Shown here: piece by piece, positions 27,593 to 37,000 of the stretch
How the letters are laid out: each line of letters opens with the position of its first letter
How positions within the stretch are numbered: position 1 is the stretch's first letter
Source: Mariprofundaceae bacterium
GTDB taxonomy: Bacteria; Pseudomonadota; Zetaproteobacteria; Mariprofundales; Mariprofundaceae
NCBI GenBank assembly: GCA_027018935.1
Contig: JALUXZ010000214.1
Coordinates: 1 to 38,803, forward strand
Direction: 5' to 3'
Length of the DNA stretch: 38,803 bases
Translations under genes and position numbers: made by a program
Notes under the pieces: generated by a model
What the model was told of the DNA's origin: nothing
The model's database searches: none
What the model saw: only the letters and a program-made list of their open reading frames with translations

Positions 27593-28284
27593 TGCGCTTA
27601 CTTCTTATTGAAGATGATACCACCTTAAACCAAGAGCTTAGCCAGCAACTGCGCAAACATGGCTTCGCAGTCGATAGCGAGAAAAGTGGTGTCAATGGTG
27701 CATTTATGGGGGAAACTGAGCCTTATGATGTAATTATTCTTGATCTTGGTTTACCTGATTTACCTGGTTTGGATGTTCTATCCCAATGGCGTAACAAACA
27801 TATTGCCACCCCCGTGCTTATTTTGACAGCGCGTGGCGCATGGCATGAAAAGGTCGAAGGATTTAAAGCTGGTGCTGATGATTACCTAACCAAGCCTTTC
27901 CACATTGAAGAGTTGATCGTGCGTTTACAAGCCTTGATTCGACGATCTGCAGGCATCAACAATACAAACATAACGATTGGCGAATTATCACTCGATGAAC
28001 CCACCCAATCCGCCCATTGGCAGCCTACAGCGGGGGAAAAGCAAGACATACAGCTTACTGGCATTGAATTTCGCTTATTACGCTATTTTATGCTACACCC
28101 TAGAAAAATACTTTCCGCGTCACATTTATTAGAACACGTCTATGATTTTGATGATGAAAAAGAAAGCAATGTGATTCAGGTTTATATAAATAGGTTAAGA
28201 AATAGAATTGGTAAAGAAGCCATTTGCACACGTCGAGGACAAGGTTATTACCTTAACCCTGACGCCTTACAAAGCAGTAAATAA
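27592..28284 (+). CDS. OmpR-family response regulator
   Basis: A 230-residue two-component regulator of the OmpR/PhoB class, QseB/PmrA-like. The receiver domain is residues 1-115 with the acidic pocket Glu7-Asp8-Asp9, phospho-acceptor Asp51 (VIILDLGLPD) and the conserved Lys in LTKPF near 101. The winged-helix DNA-binding domain ends ESNVIQVYINRLRNRIG, RRGQGYYL. It starts on the PepSY stop and is followed after 2 nt by its kinase. The tandem 11-bp repeat upstream of the cytochrome b561 gene is a plausible target. Confidence 0.93.
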   Translation: MRLLLIEDDTTLNQELSQQLRKHGFAVDSEKSGVNGAFMGETEPYDVIILDLGLPDLPGLDVLSQWRNKHIATPVLILTARGAWHEKVEGFKAGADDYLTKPFHIEELIVRLQALIRRSAGINNTNITIGELSLDEPTQSAHWQPTAGEKQDIQLTGIEFRLLRYFMLHPRKILSASHLLEHVYDFDDEKESNVIQVYINRLRNRIGKEAICTRRGQGYYLNPDALQSSK

Positions 28285-28286
28285 CA

Positions 28287-29588
28287 TTGTATTCACTCAA
28301 TAAACGCCTCACCCTTAGTCTTGCTGGAAGCTTGGTGTTCTTTTTTATCTTTCAAACGCTCATGATTGATCGAGAAGTAGAAAAACTCAGTGAACAAAGC
28401 CTCATATCACGGCTAGAACATGATCAACGATCCTTGCTTGCAGCTCTTAAGTGGCAACCACCTGCCGCACCAGAGCTTAAACAAAGTTATATCCCTGATA
28501 TTTATACACGTGCTTTTTCTGGTCATTATTATGAGCTTAGCGTTGATGGTCATAGCTTTCGTTCAAGATCTCTATGGGATGAAAAACTTACCCCAACAAA
28601 TGCACCACTAACTCGCAATGTATTAGGCCCACACAATCAACTATTACTTATCCTTTCACAAGATTTCATCGTGCATAACAAGCCCGTAACTATCCGCATA
28701 GCCGAAGATGTTTCACACTTTGAAGCTATGACCAGTGCCTTTCAAGGCAACTTGTTAATACTTGCCGCAATGGCTGTATTAACCCTGCTTATTTTACAAA
28801 GTTTGATTATTCACTATGGCTTAAAACCACTGCTGCGAATCCGCCAGCAGCTAGGCCAACTAGAACGCGGTGAAATTCATCAAATAACCATACCCGCCCC
28901 CAAAGAAATTATGCCTTTGGTAACAGAAATCAATCATCTGATAACACTCATAAATAAGCGTTTAGAACGATCCAGACATGCCTTGGGAGATTTGGCGCAT
29001 GCATTAAAAACCCCACTATCAGTCATCCAGCAAATTGTTGAACGACAAAAAAACACAGCTGATAACAGCCAGCTTCAAAATCAACTACAACAGATAGAAC
29101 AACGTATTACCCGTCAACTTGCTCGGGCTCGAACTGCAGGGCAATCACCTGGTGGGCAATGGTTAAAGCCATATAACGACCTTCATGAGCTGCTGAATGT
29201 ATTTAAAAAATTATTTCCCAACAAAACAATCACACTGGCAATATCTGACACGCTAAAAATTGAAGCTGATCGTGAGGATATGATGGAAATATTCGGAAAT
29301 TTATTGGAGAATGCTTGTAAATGGGCAAGTTCAACAGTGCATTGTCAAATAGAAAAATCTCACAACAAACTATTAATTACAATCGAAGACGATGGCGCAG
29401 GTATTAGCCCTGATAAACATCAACACTTATTAGGCAGAGGCATACGTGCCGATGAATCCAAACCAGGGCATGGTCTGGGTTTAGCTATTGTTAGCGAAAT
29501 CGTAAATACTTACAAAGGCGAAATAAAACTTACCCAGTCAGCAAACCTGCAAGGTTTGCAAGTGCATATTACTTTACCGCAATCTTAG
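28287..29588 (+). CDS. Sensor histidine kinase (PhoQ/QseC-like)
   Basis: A 433-residue membrane histidine kinase. Transmembrane segments are about residues 8-27 and 154-176, enclosing a periplasmic sensor of about 125 residues. A HAMP-like segment follows, then the dimerisation helix with phospho-acceptor His238 (GDLAHALKTPLSVIQQ). The ATPase domain has the N box (NLLENACKWAS), G1 (EDDGAGIS) and G2 (GHGLGLAIV). The start is TTG at 28287, chosen because MYSLNKRLTLSLAGSL matches the expected cytoplasmic lead to the first membrane helix; no good ribosome site is seen. It is the last gene of the haem operon, and its stop lies at the edge of a long inverted repeat. Confidence 0.9.
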   Translation: MYSLNKRLTLSLAGSLVFFFIFQTLMIDREVEKLSEQSLISRLEHDQRSLLAALKWQPPAAPELKQSYIPDIYTRAFSGHYYELSVDGHSFRSRSLWDEKLTPTNAPLTRNVLGPHNQLLLILSQDFIVHNKPVTIRIAEDVSHFEAMTSAFQGNLLILAAMAVLTLLILQSLIIHYGLKPLLRIRQQLGQLERGEIHQITIPAPKEIMPLVTEINHLITLINKRLERSRHALGDLAHALKTPLSVIQQIVERQKNTADNSQLQNQLQQIEQRITRQLARARTAGQSPGGQWLKPYNDLHELLNVFKKLFPNKTITLAISDTLKIEADREDMMEIFGNLLENACKWASSTVHCQIEKSHNKLLITIEDDGAGISPDKHQHLLGRGIRADESKPGHGLGLAIVSEIVNTYKGEIKLTQSANLQGLQVHITLPQS

Positions 29589-29671
29589 CCCGCATGATTT
29601 ATAAATCATGTGATGATTGCGAATAAAGCAGCAAGTAAGGGTGCGATAGTATTTGTGAATCATGTGGGCTA
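29586..29671. repeat. Inverted repeat starting at the kinase stop codon
   Basis: TAGCCCGCATGATT (29586-29599) pairs at 13 of 14 positions with the sequence at 29658-29671. Inside it CATGATTTATAAATCATG (29593-29610) is a perfect 18-bp palindrome. It may act as a transcription terminator of the cytochrome operon or be a miniature element; no target duplication is clear. Confidence 0.5.
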
Positions 29672-29700
29672 GATGAGCTATACTGAAAATACATATCTAA

Positions 29701-29726
29701 CCTGGATTATTCATGAATAGTCTAGG
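29701..29726. repeat. 26-bp near-palindrome upstream of DUF167 gene
   Basis: CCTGGATTATTCA and TGAATAGTCTAGG form a palindrome with only two G-U-type mismatches and no loop. It sits 30 bp before the likely DUF167 start. It could be a dimeric regulator site or a remnant of the inverted repeat before it. Confidence 0.4.
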
Positions 29727-29755
29727 CTAAAAAGTCAGGGGGTCTCTTGAGGCAT

Positions 29756-30067
29756 ATGGCAAAACGCGTAAAAATGAATACTTTTTATACTTGGGATAAA
29801 AAAGTCCTCGTACTCAACATCTTAGGAACACCCAATGCTAAAACTGATAAAATTGGTAAACCCAAAGGCAATCAACTTAAAATAAGTGCGGCGGCGGTAC
29901 CACGCGGCGGCAAAGCAACGGATCATATGGTGAAGTTTTTGGCAAAAGAATTTGGTGTTAGGATCTCTGATATTGAAGTCGTATTTGGTCGCATGAATGT
30001 AAACAAACAAGTACGTATTACAGCCCCTACTCGATTGCCAGCAGTCATCGCACGCCTAGAAAAATAA
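29756..30067 (+). CDS. DUF167 (YggU family) protein
   Basis: About 103 residues from the ATG at 29756. The domain matches YggU/DUF167: the VLNILGTPNAKTDKIG opening, the central GNQLKISAAAVPRGGKATDHMVKFLAKEFGV and the C-terminal VNKQVRITAP. These are small cytosolic alpha/beta proteins of unknown role. The start is uncertain: TTG at 29747 has AGGGGG before it, the ATG at 29756 has GAGG close by, and the ATG at 29774 lies nearest the conserved domain. The gene stands alone, with inverted repeats upstream and miniature element C downstream. Confidence 0.85.
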   Translation: MAKRVKMNTFYTWDKKVLVLNILGTPNAKTDKIGKPKGNQLKISAAAVPRGGKATDHMVKFLAKEFGVRISDIEVVFGRMNVNKQVRITAPTRLPAVIARLEK

Positions 30068-30139
30068 ATTTACGATCACAGACTTCTTTAAAAGTTCATT
30101 TATCATCCATAAAACGATAGAATAGCCACTTAAATTATG

Positions 30140-30300
30140 GGGCACCTCGAAAAACCTCGTACGAGTTAAACGACGTTGATTTTTGCTCATAGCAAGGCGT
30201 AATAGAATGAGTCATAGCATCGCTATTGCCCATTTTATTCAACGAAGCTAGGGGTGAAAAGCACAAGTTTGGCGAAGTAGCGAGGTTTTTCGAGGTGCCC
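30140..30300. mobile_element. Palindromic miniature element, copy C
   Basis: A complete 161-bp copy with the same 20-bp perfect terminal inverted repeats as copy B, flanked by a TATG duplication (30136-30139, 30301-30304). The interior matches copies A and B closely. It ends only 18 bp before the DUF1841 start codon, so it now forms the upstream region of that gene and may affect its promoter. Confidence 0.88.
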
Positions 30301-30318
30301 TATGGATAAGGTGCGCAT

Positions 30319-30774
30319 ATGAACACGCCAGAAGAATATAAACCATCCCGCGAAACGCTACGGGCACACCGCCAAATATTTTGGGATGCATGGCAAAAAG
30401 CCCAGGCCAACTTGCCATTGGATGCCTTACAAGTACGCATTGCGCGTGTGATTAAAATGCACCCCGAATACCATGCTTTCTTTGCAGATATGGAAGATTT
30501 TCTTGATCGTGATTTTGAAATGAATGATGGCATGAACCCTTATTTGCATCTATCGCTGCACTTGGCTCTCGAAGAACAAGCTGCAACCAAGCAGCCTCCT
30601 GAAATGGCGCGTGCACTTGAGTATATGGTCGCTATTAAAAAAATAGATCGCCATGATGCCTTACACAAAATTTTAGAAATTCTTGCTGAAACAGTGCATC
30701 AATCACAGCGTATGGGGCAGGAACCCGATGTTTTGGCCTATGCCACACGTCTTAAGGAGCTTATCCAATCATGA
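30319..30774 (+). CDS. DUF1841 family protein
   Basis: A 151-residue soluble protein matching DUF1841, a proteobacterial family of unknown function. The words SRETLRAHRQIFWDAWQKA, ARVIKMHPEYHAFF and MNPYLHLSLHLALEEQ are conserved in order. It is largely helical with no catalytic motif I can name. AAGGTG at 30309-30314 is a close ribosome site. It overlaps the downstream membrane-protein gene by 4 nt (ATGA). Miniature element C lies just upstream, so any native promoter has been displaced or must lie within or beyond that element. Confidence 0.88.
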   Translation: MNTPEEYKPSRETLRAHRQIFWDAWQKAQANLPLDALQVRIARVIKMHPEYHAFFADMEDFLDRDFEMNDGMNPYLHLSLHLALEEQAATKQPPEMARALEYMVAIKKIDRHDALHKILEILAETVHQSQRMGQEPDVLAYATRLKELIQS

Positions 30775-31100
30775 TACGCAATATTATTGTCAGCCTACTT
30801 TTTTTCTTTGGACCTGCTTTATTGATGTTTGTCTTACGAAATATGTTTTTTTTCTGGAAATTACAAAAAGACATAAAACAACATCAACCTGACATCATTG
30901 ATATCACACCCCAAAAAGCAGGCGCACCATCACACTTTTTCCTCGCCAGTGCGATAGCTATTGGTCTTATATCCGCATATTTCGCTTATAGTCAACTCAC
31001 CAATAGCAACTCAGATGCTAAAACCGAATATACACCAGCGCACATCAATGCTCAGGGGGAGTTGGTTCCAGCGCAGCGTCTAACACGCCCTGGCTCATAA
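30771..31100 (+). CDS. Small two-helix membrane protein (possibly DUF6111-like)
   Basis: A 109-residue protein with two membrane segments (about residues 5-30 and 57-76) separated by a short charged loop. The C-terminal polar tail has the wording YTPAHINAQGELVPAQ, which recalls the DUF6111 family, though I am not certain. The function is unknown. It overlaps DUF1841 by four bases and is probably co-translated with it. It converges on the small zinc-ribbon gene 9 bp downstream. Confidence 0.65.
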   Translation: MIRNIIVSLLFFFGPALLMFVLRNMFFFWKLQKDIKQHQPDIIDITPQKAGAPSHFFLASAIAIGLISAYFAYSQLTNSNSDAKTEYTPAHINAQGELVPAQRLTRPGS

Positions 31101-31109
31101 AGGTTATAG

Positions 31110-31265
31110 CTAAATTTTGATTGCCTGCGTTTTTTCCATATGACCCTCTTCAGGGGTTACTTTCAAACGTACATTGGTTCCACAAAACGGACATTCATAG
31201 ATGTCTGCCTTCTCAGCCTGAAATTTTTCTTTGCAACGTGGGCATGTCATCTTAACCTGTTTCAT
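31110..31265 (-). CDS. Small zinc-ribbon protein
   Basis: A 51-residue protein with two CxxC pairs (Cys8-Cys11, CPRC; Cys25-Cys28, CPFC), a zinc-ribbon of the MJ0042 type. It begins MKQVKMTCPRC. The frame is open further upstream, but the ATG at 31265 has an excellent ribosome site (GGGAGGAAC) immediately before it. The C-terminus is charged and unstructured. A role in nucleic-acid binding or as a regulator is possible but not shown. It diverges from the AddB-like gene across a 108-bp gap. Confidence 0.75.
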   Translation of the reverse strand: MKQVKMTCPRCKEKFQAEKADIYECPFCGTNVRLKVTPEEGHMEKTQAIKI

Positions 31266-31373
31266 TGTTCCTCCCAAACATAATAATCTAAGCATCCAGC
31301 ACTTTAAAAAATATCTTGTTGCTACTTAGGTTTAAAAAAGCAGTAACAATTTGCAACTGCAATTGAAGGTGAT

Positions 31374-34034
31374 ATGACCGATAAAATCAAGCCAAAAATC
31401 ATTTCGAGCACTGATACTCTGACCCATCTTGCACAAGGCAGTCTACTTATCACCCATAGCCCGCAACTGGCAAGCGACTGGAAACACCGCTATAGCACCA
31501 AACAAAACAGTATTGCCTGTGAAACACCCCGTGTTTATACATGGTCAGCATGGCAATCTGAATTGTTTCAACTGGCATCGGATAAGGTTTGTCTCAAAGA
31601 CATGCAAGAACAACTGCTTTGGCAACAAGCTATCAAACACGACCTTGCAAATGCAGCCGAGAGCAGTATTCGCGGCCTTGCCAAGCAAGCAAGTCAAGCT
31701 TATGCACTTATGCAATCATACCAAATATCCACAGAGACACTTATACAAGCAGGTGGTGATGAAGCAGAGGCTTTGGCGCGTTGGATTGATGTTATACATC
31801 TCCAACTTGAGCAAGCACACTACCATCCATACATACTCAAGGCCGATATATCTGCCCTACTACTCACACCTAAAAAAGATTTAAACCTTCCTACATGCAT
31901 TATCTTTGATGGCTTTGAATGTTTTACACCCATGCAAGAGAAGCATCTTGATATGTACGCCAATATGGGCATTAACATCTTGCAAATTGAACGCCAAATA
32001 TCACCACAGAACATCAGCCTGTATCCATGCCAAGATGAACAAGCAGAATATCAACACCTTGCCTTGCAAACCCAAGCCATTCTTGAAAACCAACCACAGG
32101 CTCGCATCGCCCTTGTAAGCGTGCAAACAAGCCAACAAAGCGAGCTGTGTGAGCTCAAGCGGCATATGCAAAAAGTTTTAAGCCCTATATCTCGCTTACA
32201 CCCTGAAACACAACAACAAATCATCGCCACACAAGAGATGTTGGCGGATAGCCCTATGATTCAGCAAGCTCTGCACATGCTGGCTCAAGCTGCACATCAT
32301 GAGCTGGCTTTTGAAGATTTTTCACCTTTGTTATTTTGCCCTTGGATACGAGGTTTTGAGCAAGAGCGCATGGCACGTGCCTCGTTGGAAGCTACATTCC
32401 GTCAACAAAACCGCCATCGTATCCAACTTAAACCCCTTTTGAAATCATCCGAGTTACAGCTCATGTCTGCTTTCAAAAGTTGTATTGAAAGCATCATAAC
32501 ATGGCAACAAAGCCTACCTAAAAAACAATCTGCCGCACATTGGATCAAAGCCTGTCAGCACCTATTACAATCTTGTGGTTTTCTTCAAGCTGGGTTGGCA
32601 CATGAAAGTGCGCGTAGTTCATCCGAAATACAATTAATGAATGCACTGCATGAAAACATCACCCAATTGATTGCCTTGGATGCCATACAAGAAAGCTGTA
32701 CATGGTCACAGTTTCTTATTCATTTACGCTCTAGCTGCGCGGAAACAAAAATACCCCAGCCAGTAAGCTTGCCCAATGTCATGGTATTAAACATGCAGCA
32801 AGCCATTGCTATGCAGTTTGATTATGCGCTTATTTATGGCATGGATGACACCAGTTTCCCACCTATCCCACGCCCGCAAAGCTTCTTACCCATTCGTATG
32901 CAACAAGATTACCGTATTCCCATGTCGCATGGTTCATTGGTATTTGAATCCTGCCAATGGTTATGGCAACAAATGTTGCATATCGCACCACATATCATGG
33001 TGAGTTATGCTCAACTACGAGATGAGCAAAGCATGCAAGCATCAAGCTTTGTCACTTCATTGCCCATCAATACTGCTTTATGCCATGATACAATCATTGA
33101 AACATGGGTAACAGAAGACTTTGATGATAGCCAGCTCGTACCTGTACAGAATATGGATTCTATTCGCGGCGGCACAGGTATTATCAAGCATCAATCAGCC
33201 TGCCCTTTTCGGGCTTTTGCAGCGCATCGTTTACGCATTGATACCTTGGGTGAGACAAGCCCTGGCATTGAGCCTTCCACCAAAGGTTCATTGATTCATC
33301 TAGCATTAGAATATATTTGGCAACAATTACTCACCCAGCAAAAACTATTGGCCATGAGTGATGAACAACGCCAAGAACTCATTGGACATAGCATTGAACA
33401 TGCTTGGTTACAGAATAAGAAACCCGTTGATTTTCAGAGCCAAGATATTGAGAAAAAACGCATGCATGGTTTATTGCAACAATGGTTAGCATTAGAAACC
33501 CAGCGCCCCCCTTTTCAAATCGAAGCACTGGAAAATACCTATCAATTATCATTGCCAACAACGGGAAAAATCAGCTTCCCCATCACTATTAAAGCCGACC
33601 GTATGGATAATGATGCCCATGGTCATCGTTTATTAATTGATTACAAAACAGGGGCAAAACAATCCTCTAGCCAATGGCTTGGTGAGCGCATCGCTGAACC
33701 ACAGTTGCCAATTTATGCGTTGGCTGCTGATTTAGGCGCACAAGATGCCGTAAGTTTCGCCAGCGTTCGTAGCGGTGACGATATGGGTTTTGAAGGTTTA
33801 AGTGGTGAAGATATGGGCATCAAAGGGCTCACTTTATGCGATGGTAAACGCAGCCGACCTGATGATTGGCAAACTGTCTTAGACATTTGGCAGCAACAGA
33901 TTGATGCTCTGGCTGAGGAATTTATTCAGGGGCGCAGCGATGTTGCAGCACGCGATAAAGATGCCTGCAAGTATTGCCAACTCGAAGCTATTTGTCGCAT
34001 TGATGAATTAGCAGATAAGGAGCAACAATCATGA
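31374..34034 (+). CDS. AddB-like nuclease with iron-sulfur motif
   Basis: An 886-residue protein resembling AddB and the family of probable DNA-repair proteins related to it. The N-terminal helicase-like part has no Walker A, as is common for this branch. The C-terminal PD-(D/E)xK nuclease has LLIDYKTG with Asp756, Tyr757 and Lys758. Four cysteines placed as in the AddB Fe-S staple are present: Cys610 (in SACPFRAFA), then Cys865, Cys868 and Cys874 (CKYCQLEAIC). The ATG follows AAGGTG. It overlaps the helicase gene by 4 nt. Together they are likely a double-strand-break end-processing complex, the counterpart of AddAB/RecBCD. I assign it by motif, not alignment. Confidence 0.85.
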   Translation: MTDKIKPKIISSTDTLTHLAQGSLLITHSPQLASDWKHRYSTKQNSIACETPRVYTWSAWQSELFQLASDKVCLKDMQEQLLWQQAIKHDLANAAESSIRGLAKQASQAYALMQSYQISTETLIQAGGDEAEALARWIDVIHLQLEQAHYHPYILKADISALLLTPKKDLNLPTCIIFDGFECFTPMQEKHLDMYANMGINILQIERQISPQNISLYPCQDEQAEYQHLALQTQAILENQPQARIALVSVQTSQQSELCELKRHMQKVLSPISRLHPETQQQIIATQEMLADSPMIQQALHMLAQAAHHELAFEDFSPLLFCPWIRGFEQERMARASLEATFRQQNRHRIQLKPLLKSSELQLMSAFKSCIESIITWQQSLPKKQSAAHWIKACQHLLQSCGFLQAGLAHESARSSSEIQLMNALHENITQLIALDAIQESCTWSQFLIHLRSSCAETKIPQPVSLPNVMVLNMQQAIAMQFDYALIYGMDDTSFPPIPRPQSFLPIRMQQDYRIPMSHGSLVFESCQWLWQQMLHIAPHIMVSYAQLRDEQSMQASSFVTSLPINTALCHDTIIETWVTEDFDDSQLVPVQNMDSIRGGTGIIKHQSACPFRAFAAHRLRIDTLGETSPGIEPSTKGSLIHLALEYIWQQLLTQQKLLAMSDEQRQELIGHSIEHAWLQNKKPVDFQSQDIEKKRMHGLLQQWLALETQRPPFQIEALENTYQLSLPTTGKISFPITIKADRMDNDAHGHRLLIDYKTGAKQSSSQWLGERIAEPQLPIYALAADLGAQDAVSFASVRSGDDMGFEGLSGEDMGIKGLTLCDGKRSRPDDWQTVLDIWQQQIDALAEEFIQGRSDVAARDKDACKYCQLEAICRIDELADKEQQS

Positions 34035-37000
34035 GCAGCGAAGTTCGCCAACAGGCGATTTCACCCAATCAATCCTTTCTGGTGCAAGCACCTGCTGGCT
34101 CAGGCAAAACAGAATTGCTCACCCAACGTATTTTGGCACTGCTTGCAGTCGCACAAGAGCCTGAAGAAATCATGGCACTAACCTTCACCCGCAAAGCTGC
34201 CGCAGAGATGCGGGCGCGTGTCTTGGAATCACTACGCATGAGCAAGCCTGATGATGAACAAAGTCATCGTATGGGCACTTGGTGCTTGGCTGAAAAAGTA
34301 TTGCAACGCTCGCATGAGCGGCAATGGAAGTTGCTAGAAAATCCCAATCGCCTGCGCATGATGACTTTGGATAGCCTGACATCTATGTTGGCACGCCAGC
34401 TGCCCCTACTTTCTGGGTTGGGTGATATGCCACGTCCTAGTGAACATGCCAGCGCGATGTACCAGCAAGCTGCCGAAAACACCCTCAATCATGCAGCACG
34501 CCATTATCGCACATCCGTAGAGACACTCTTATTACATCAAGATCACAATACCACAGCAGTGATTTCTCTGATCGCTAATATGCTACAAAACCGCGAGCAA
34601 TGGCTAAAATATATCGCAGAATATGCCCGTAACACGCAAGGTTTACGTGATTTATTGGAGCATCATCTTGGCTATTATCTTGAGCATCAATTACAACTAT
34701 GTAATGCCCTTATACCTCTGGAATACAAAGCCGATTTACCTGCCTTGATGAGCTTTGCAGCCGAGCATGGCGGTTCGGATTTATGGAGCATTGGGGCATG
34801 GCCAGAAGAGGATATAGAACACCTGCAAACATGGCAGACTATCGCAGGTTTCCTACTCACTGGCAGTGGTACATTTCGTAAAACAGTAACCAAAACACAA
34901 GGCTTCCCTGCCGATAGAAAAGAAGAAAAGAGTGCTATTTTAGATATTCTTTCACATCTATCTGATATTCCCGAGCTTGCACAGCAATGGCATGATATTC
35001 AGAAGATGCCCGATTCACCGCATTTTTCTGATAAGCAATGGCAAGTTTTAGAAGCACTTTTCACACTATTACCACTTGCCTCTTCTGAGTTGCAAAACAT
35101 ATTCACACAACAAGGCACAGCAGATTTCACTGAAATATCACTGCGTGCATTGGATGCATTATCCGATGAGCAAGGTCGTCCATCGGATGTGTTGCTAAAA
35201 CTCGATTATCGTATTCAACATATCTTGGTCGATGAATTTCAAGATACCTCTGAATTACAAATTGAATTATTGCGTTGCCTTACTGCGGGCTGGCAGGAGC
35301 AAGATGGACGCACACTCTTTATGGTGGGCGATCCTATGCAGTCTATTTATCGCTTTCGCAAAGCTGAAGTTAGTTTATTTTTAGAAGCTGCAAATAACAA
35401 TGTTGACCTGCCTGAAATTTTAGCTTGCTCCCTGCAACGCAATTTCCGCTCTAGCCCCAAGATTGTGGATTGGGTCAATCATGCTTTTGCACAAATATTT
35501 CCAGCCCAAGCCGATGCGATCAGTGGTGCGGTATGCCATGCTCAAGCCAAAGCTGCACGTGAACATGCTGGTAATGTTCATCTACATCTACAAACAGGCG
35601 AAGATACACAAGGCGAAGCCATGGCTATCATGGAAATCATTCAAGAAGCACGTCAACAAGGGCAACGGGTTGGCATACTTGCTCGCACCCGCAAACATTT
35701 ACATGCCATCATGCCTACCCTTGAGAGCGCAGGGATTGCATTTCGTGCAGTGAAGATTCTGCCCTTGGCAGCACAGCCAGAAATTCGAACCTTACGTGCT
35801 TTAACACGTGCCTTGTTACACCCCGCCGATAAAGCATCTTGGGCAGCCTTGTTGCGTGCGCCATGTTGCGGACTAAACAATCAGGAACTCTTTGAGGTGT
35901 TGGGCAGTCATCTCTCTCAACCAGTCTGGGAAGTTTTACATGATGCCGAATTATTATCCTCACTTCAGCCCAACACCCGCTTACGCATCGAGCATCTCAC
36001 CCATGCTCTAGCACCTTGCATGGCAACAGTCAGACATATATCCGTTCGACATTGCATCGAAACAGCTTGGTTACGCCTTGGTATGCCGCATTTATTAAAA
36101 GGTAGTGCCCATACCAATGTTGAAATGGTCCTACAGCTTTTGGATAGCTTGGAATCCGAACATGTTGCAGGCTCCATTCACTTTAGACATTTTGATGAAC
36201 GCCTTGAATTTTTGTATGCCGCTCCCAATAGTAGCCCTGATGCTGCTATGGTAGAACTGATGACCATTCATGGCGCAAAAGGTCTGCAATGGGATGTGGT
36301 CATCTTACCTGGCATGGGCAAAACAAGTGGGCGAAATGATGCACCTTTGATTGCCTTCACCGAAGCCCCTGTACAAGGCGAAGGTTTGTTTTTACTCTCG
36401 CCTAAAGCACAAACGCGCAGCAAAGATAAGCTGTTTTCATTTATTCAAAATGTTGAAAAGAGTAAAGATTTACACGAACAGCATCGCCAGCTTTACGTTG
36501 CCTGTACCCGTGCAGAGAGTCAGCTACATATTGTCGGGCATGTATCAGAGAAAAATGGCACGGCCACAAAAGGCTCTTTTTTACACACGCTTCTTGAGCA
36601 TGATGAAGGCTGCTTTGGCGCAGAGATAACACAACTTGAAAAGCTTGAATCCGATAGCACAAGTATTGCTACAAAACTTCAACGCATGCGTGATATGCCA
36701 GTCGCCATAGCAGCATTCCCAACGCTTGACTCAGAACAACAAAACAAAGCCACCTTTGCTTGGGCTGGGTTGGAAGCGGCACCTGTGGGCAATGTCTTGC
36801 ATGCCATGTTTGAAGATATTGCCAATATAGGCATTGAGCAATGGAGCTCTGAAAATAGTGCTAAAGCCATGCGGCGATTACTTATTCAAGAAGGTTTATC
36901 AGGGGATATATTAGAGTCTGCCCTACAGCGCTGCCGAGCTGGGCTAAATAACACCCTAAACAGTGAGCGTGGCAAGTGGATTCTTTCGAACAAACATCAG

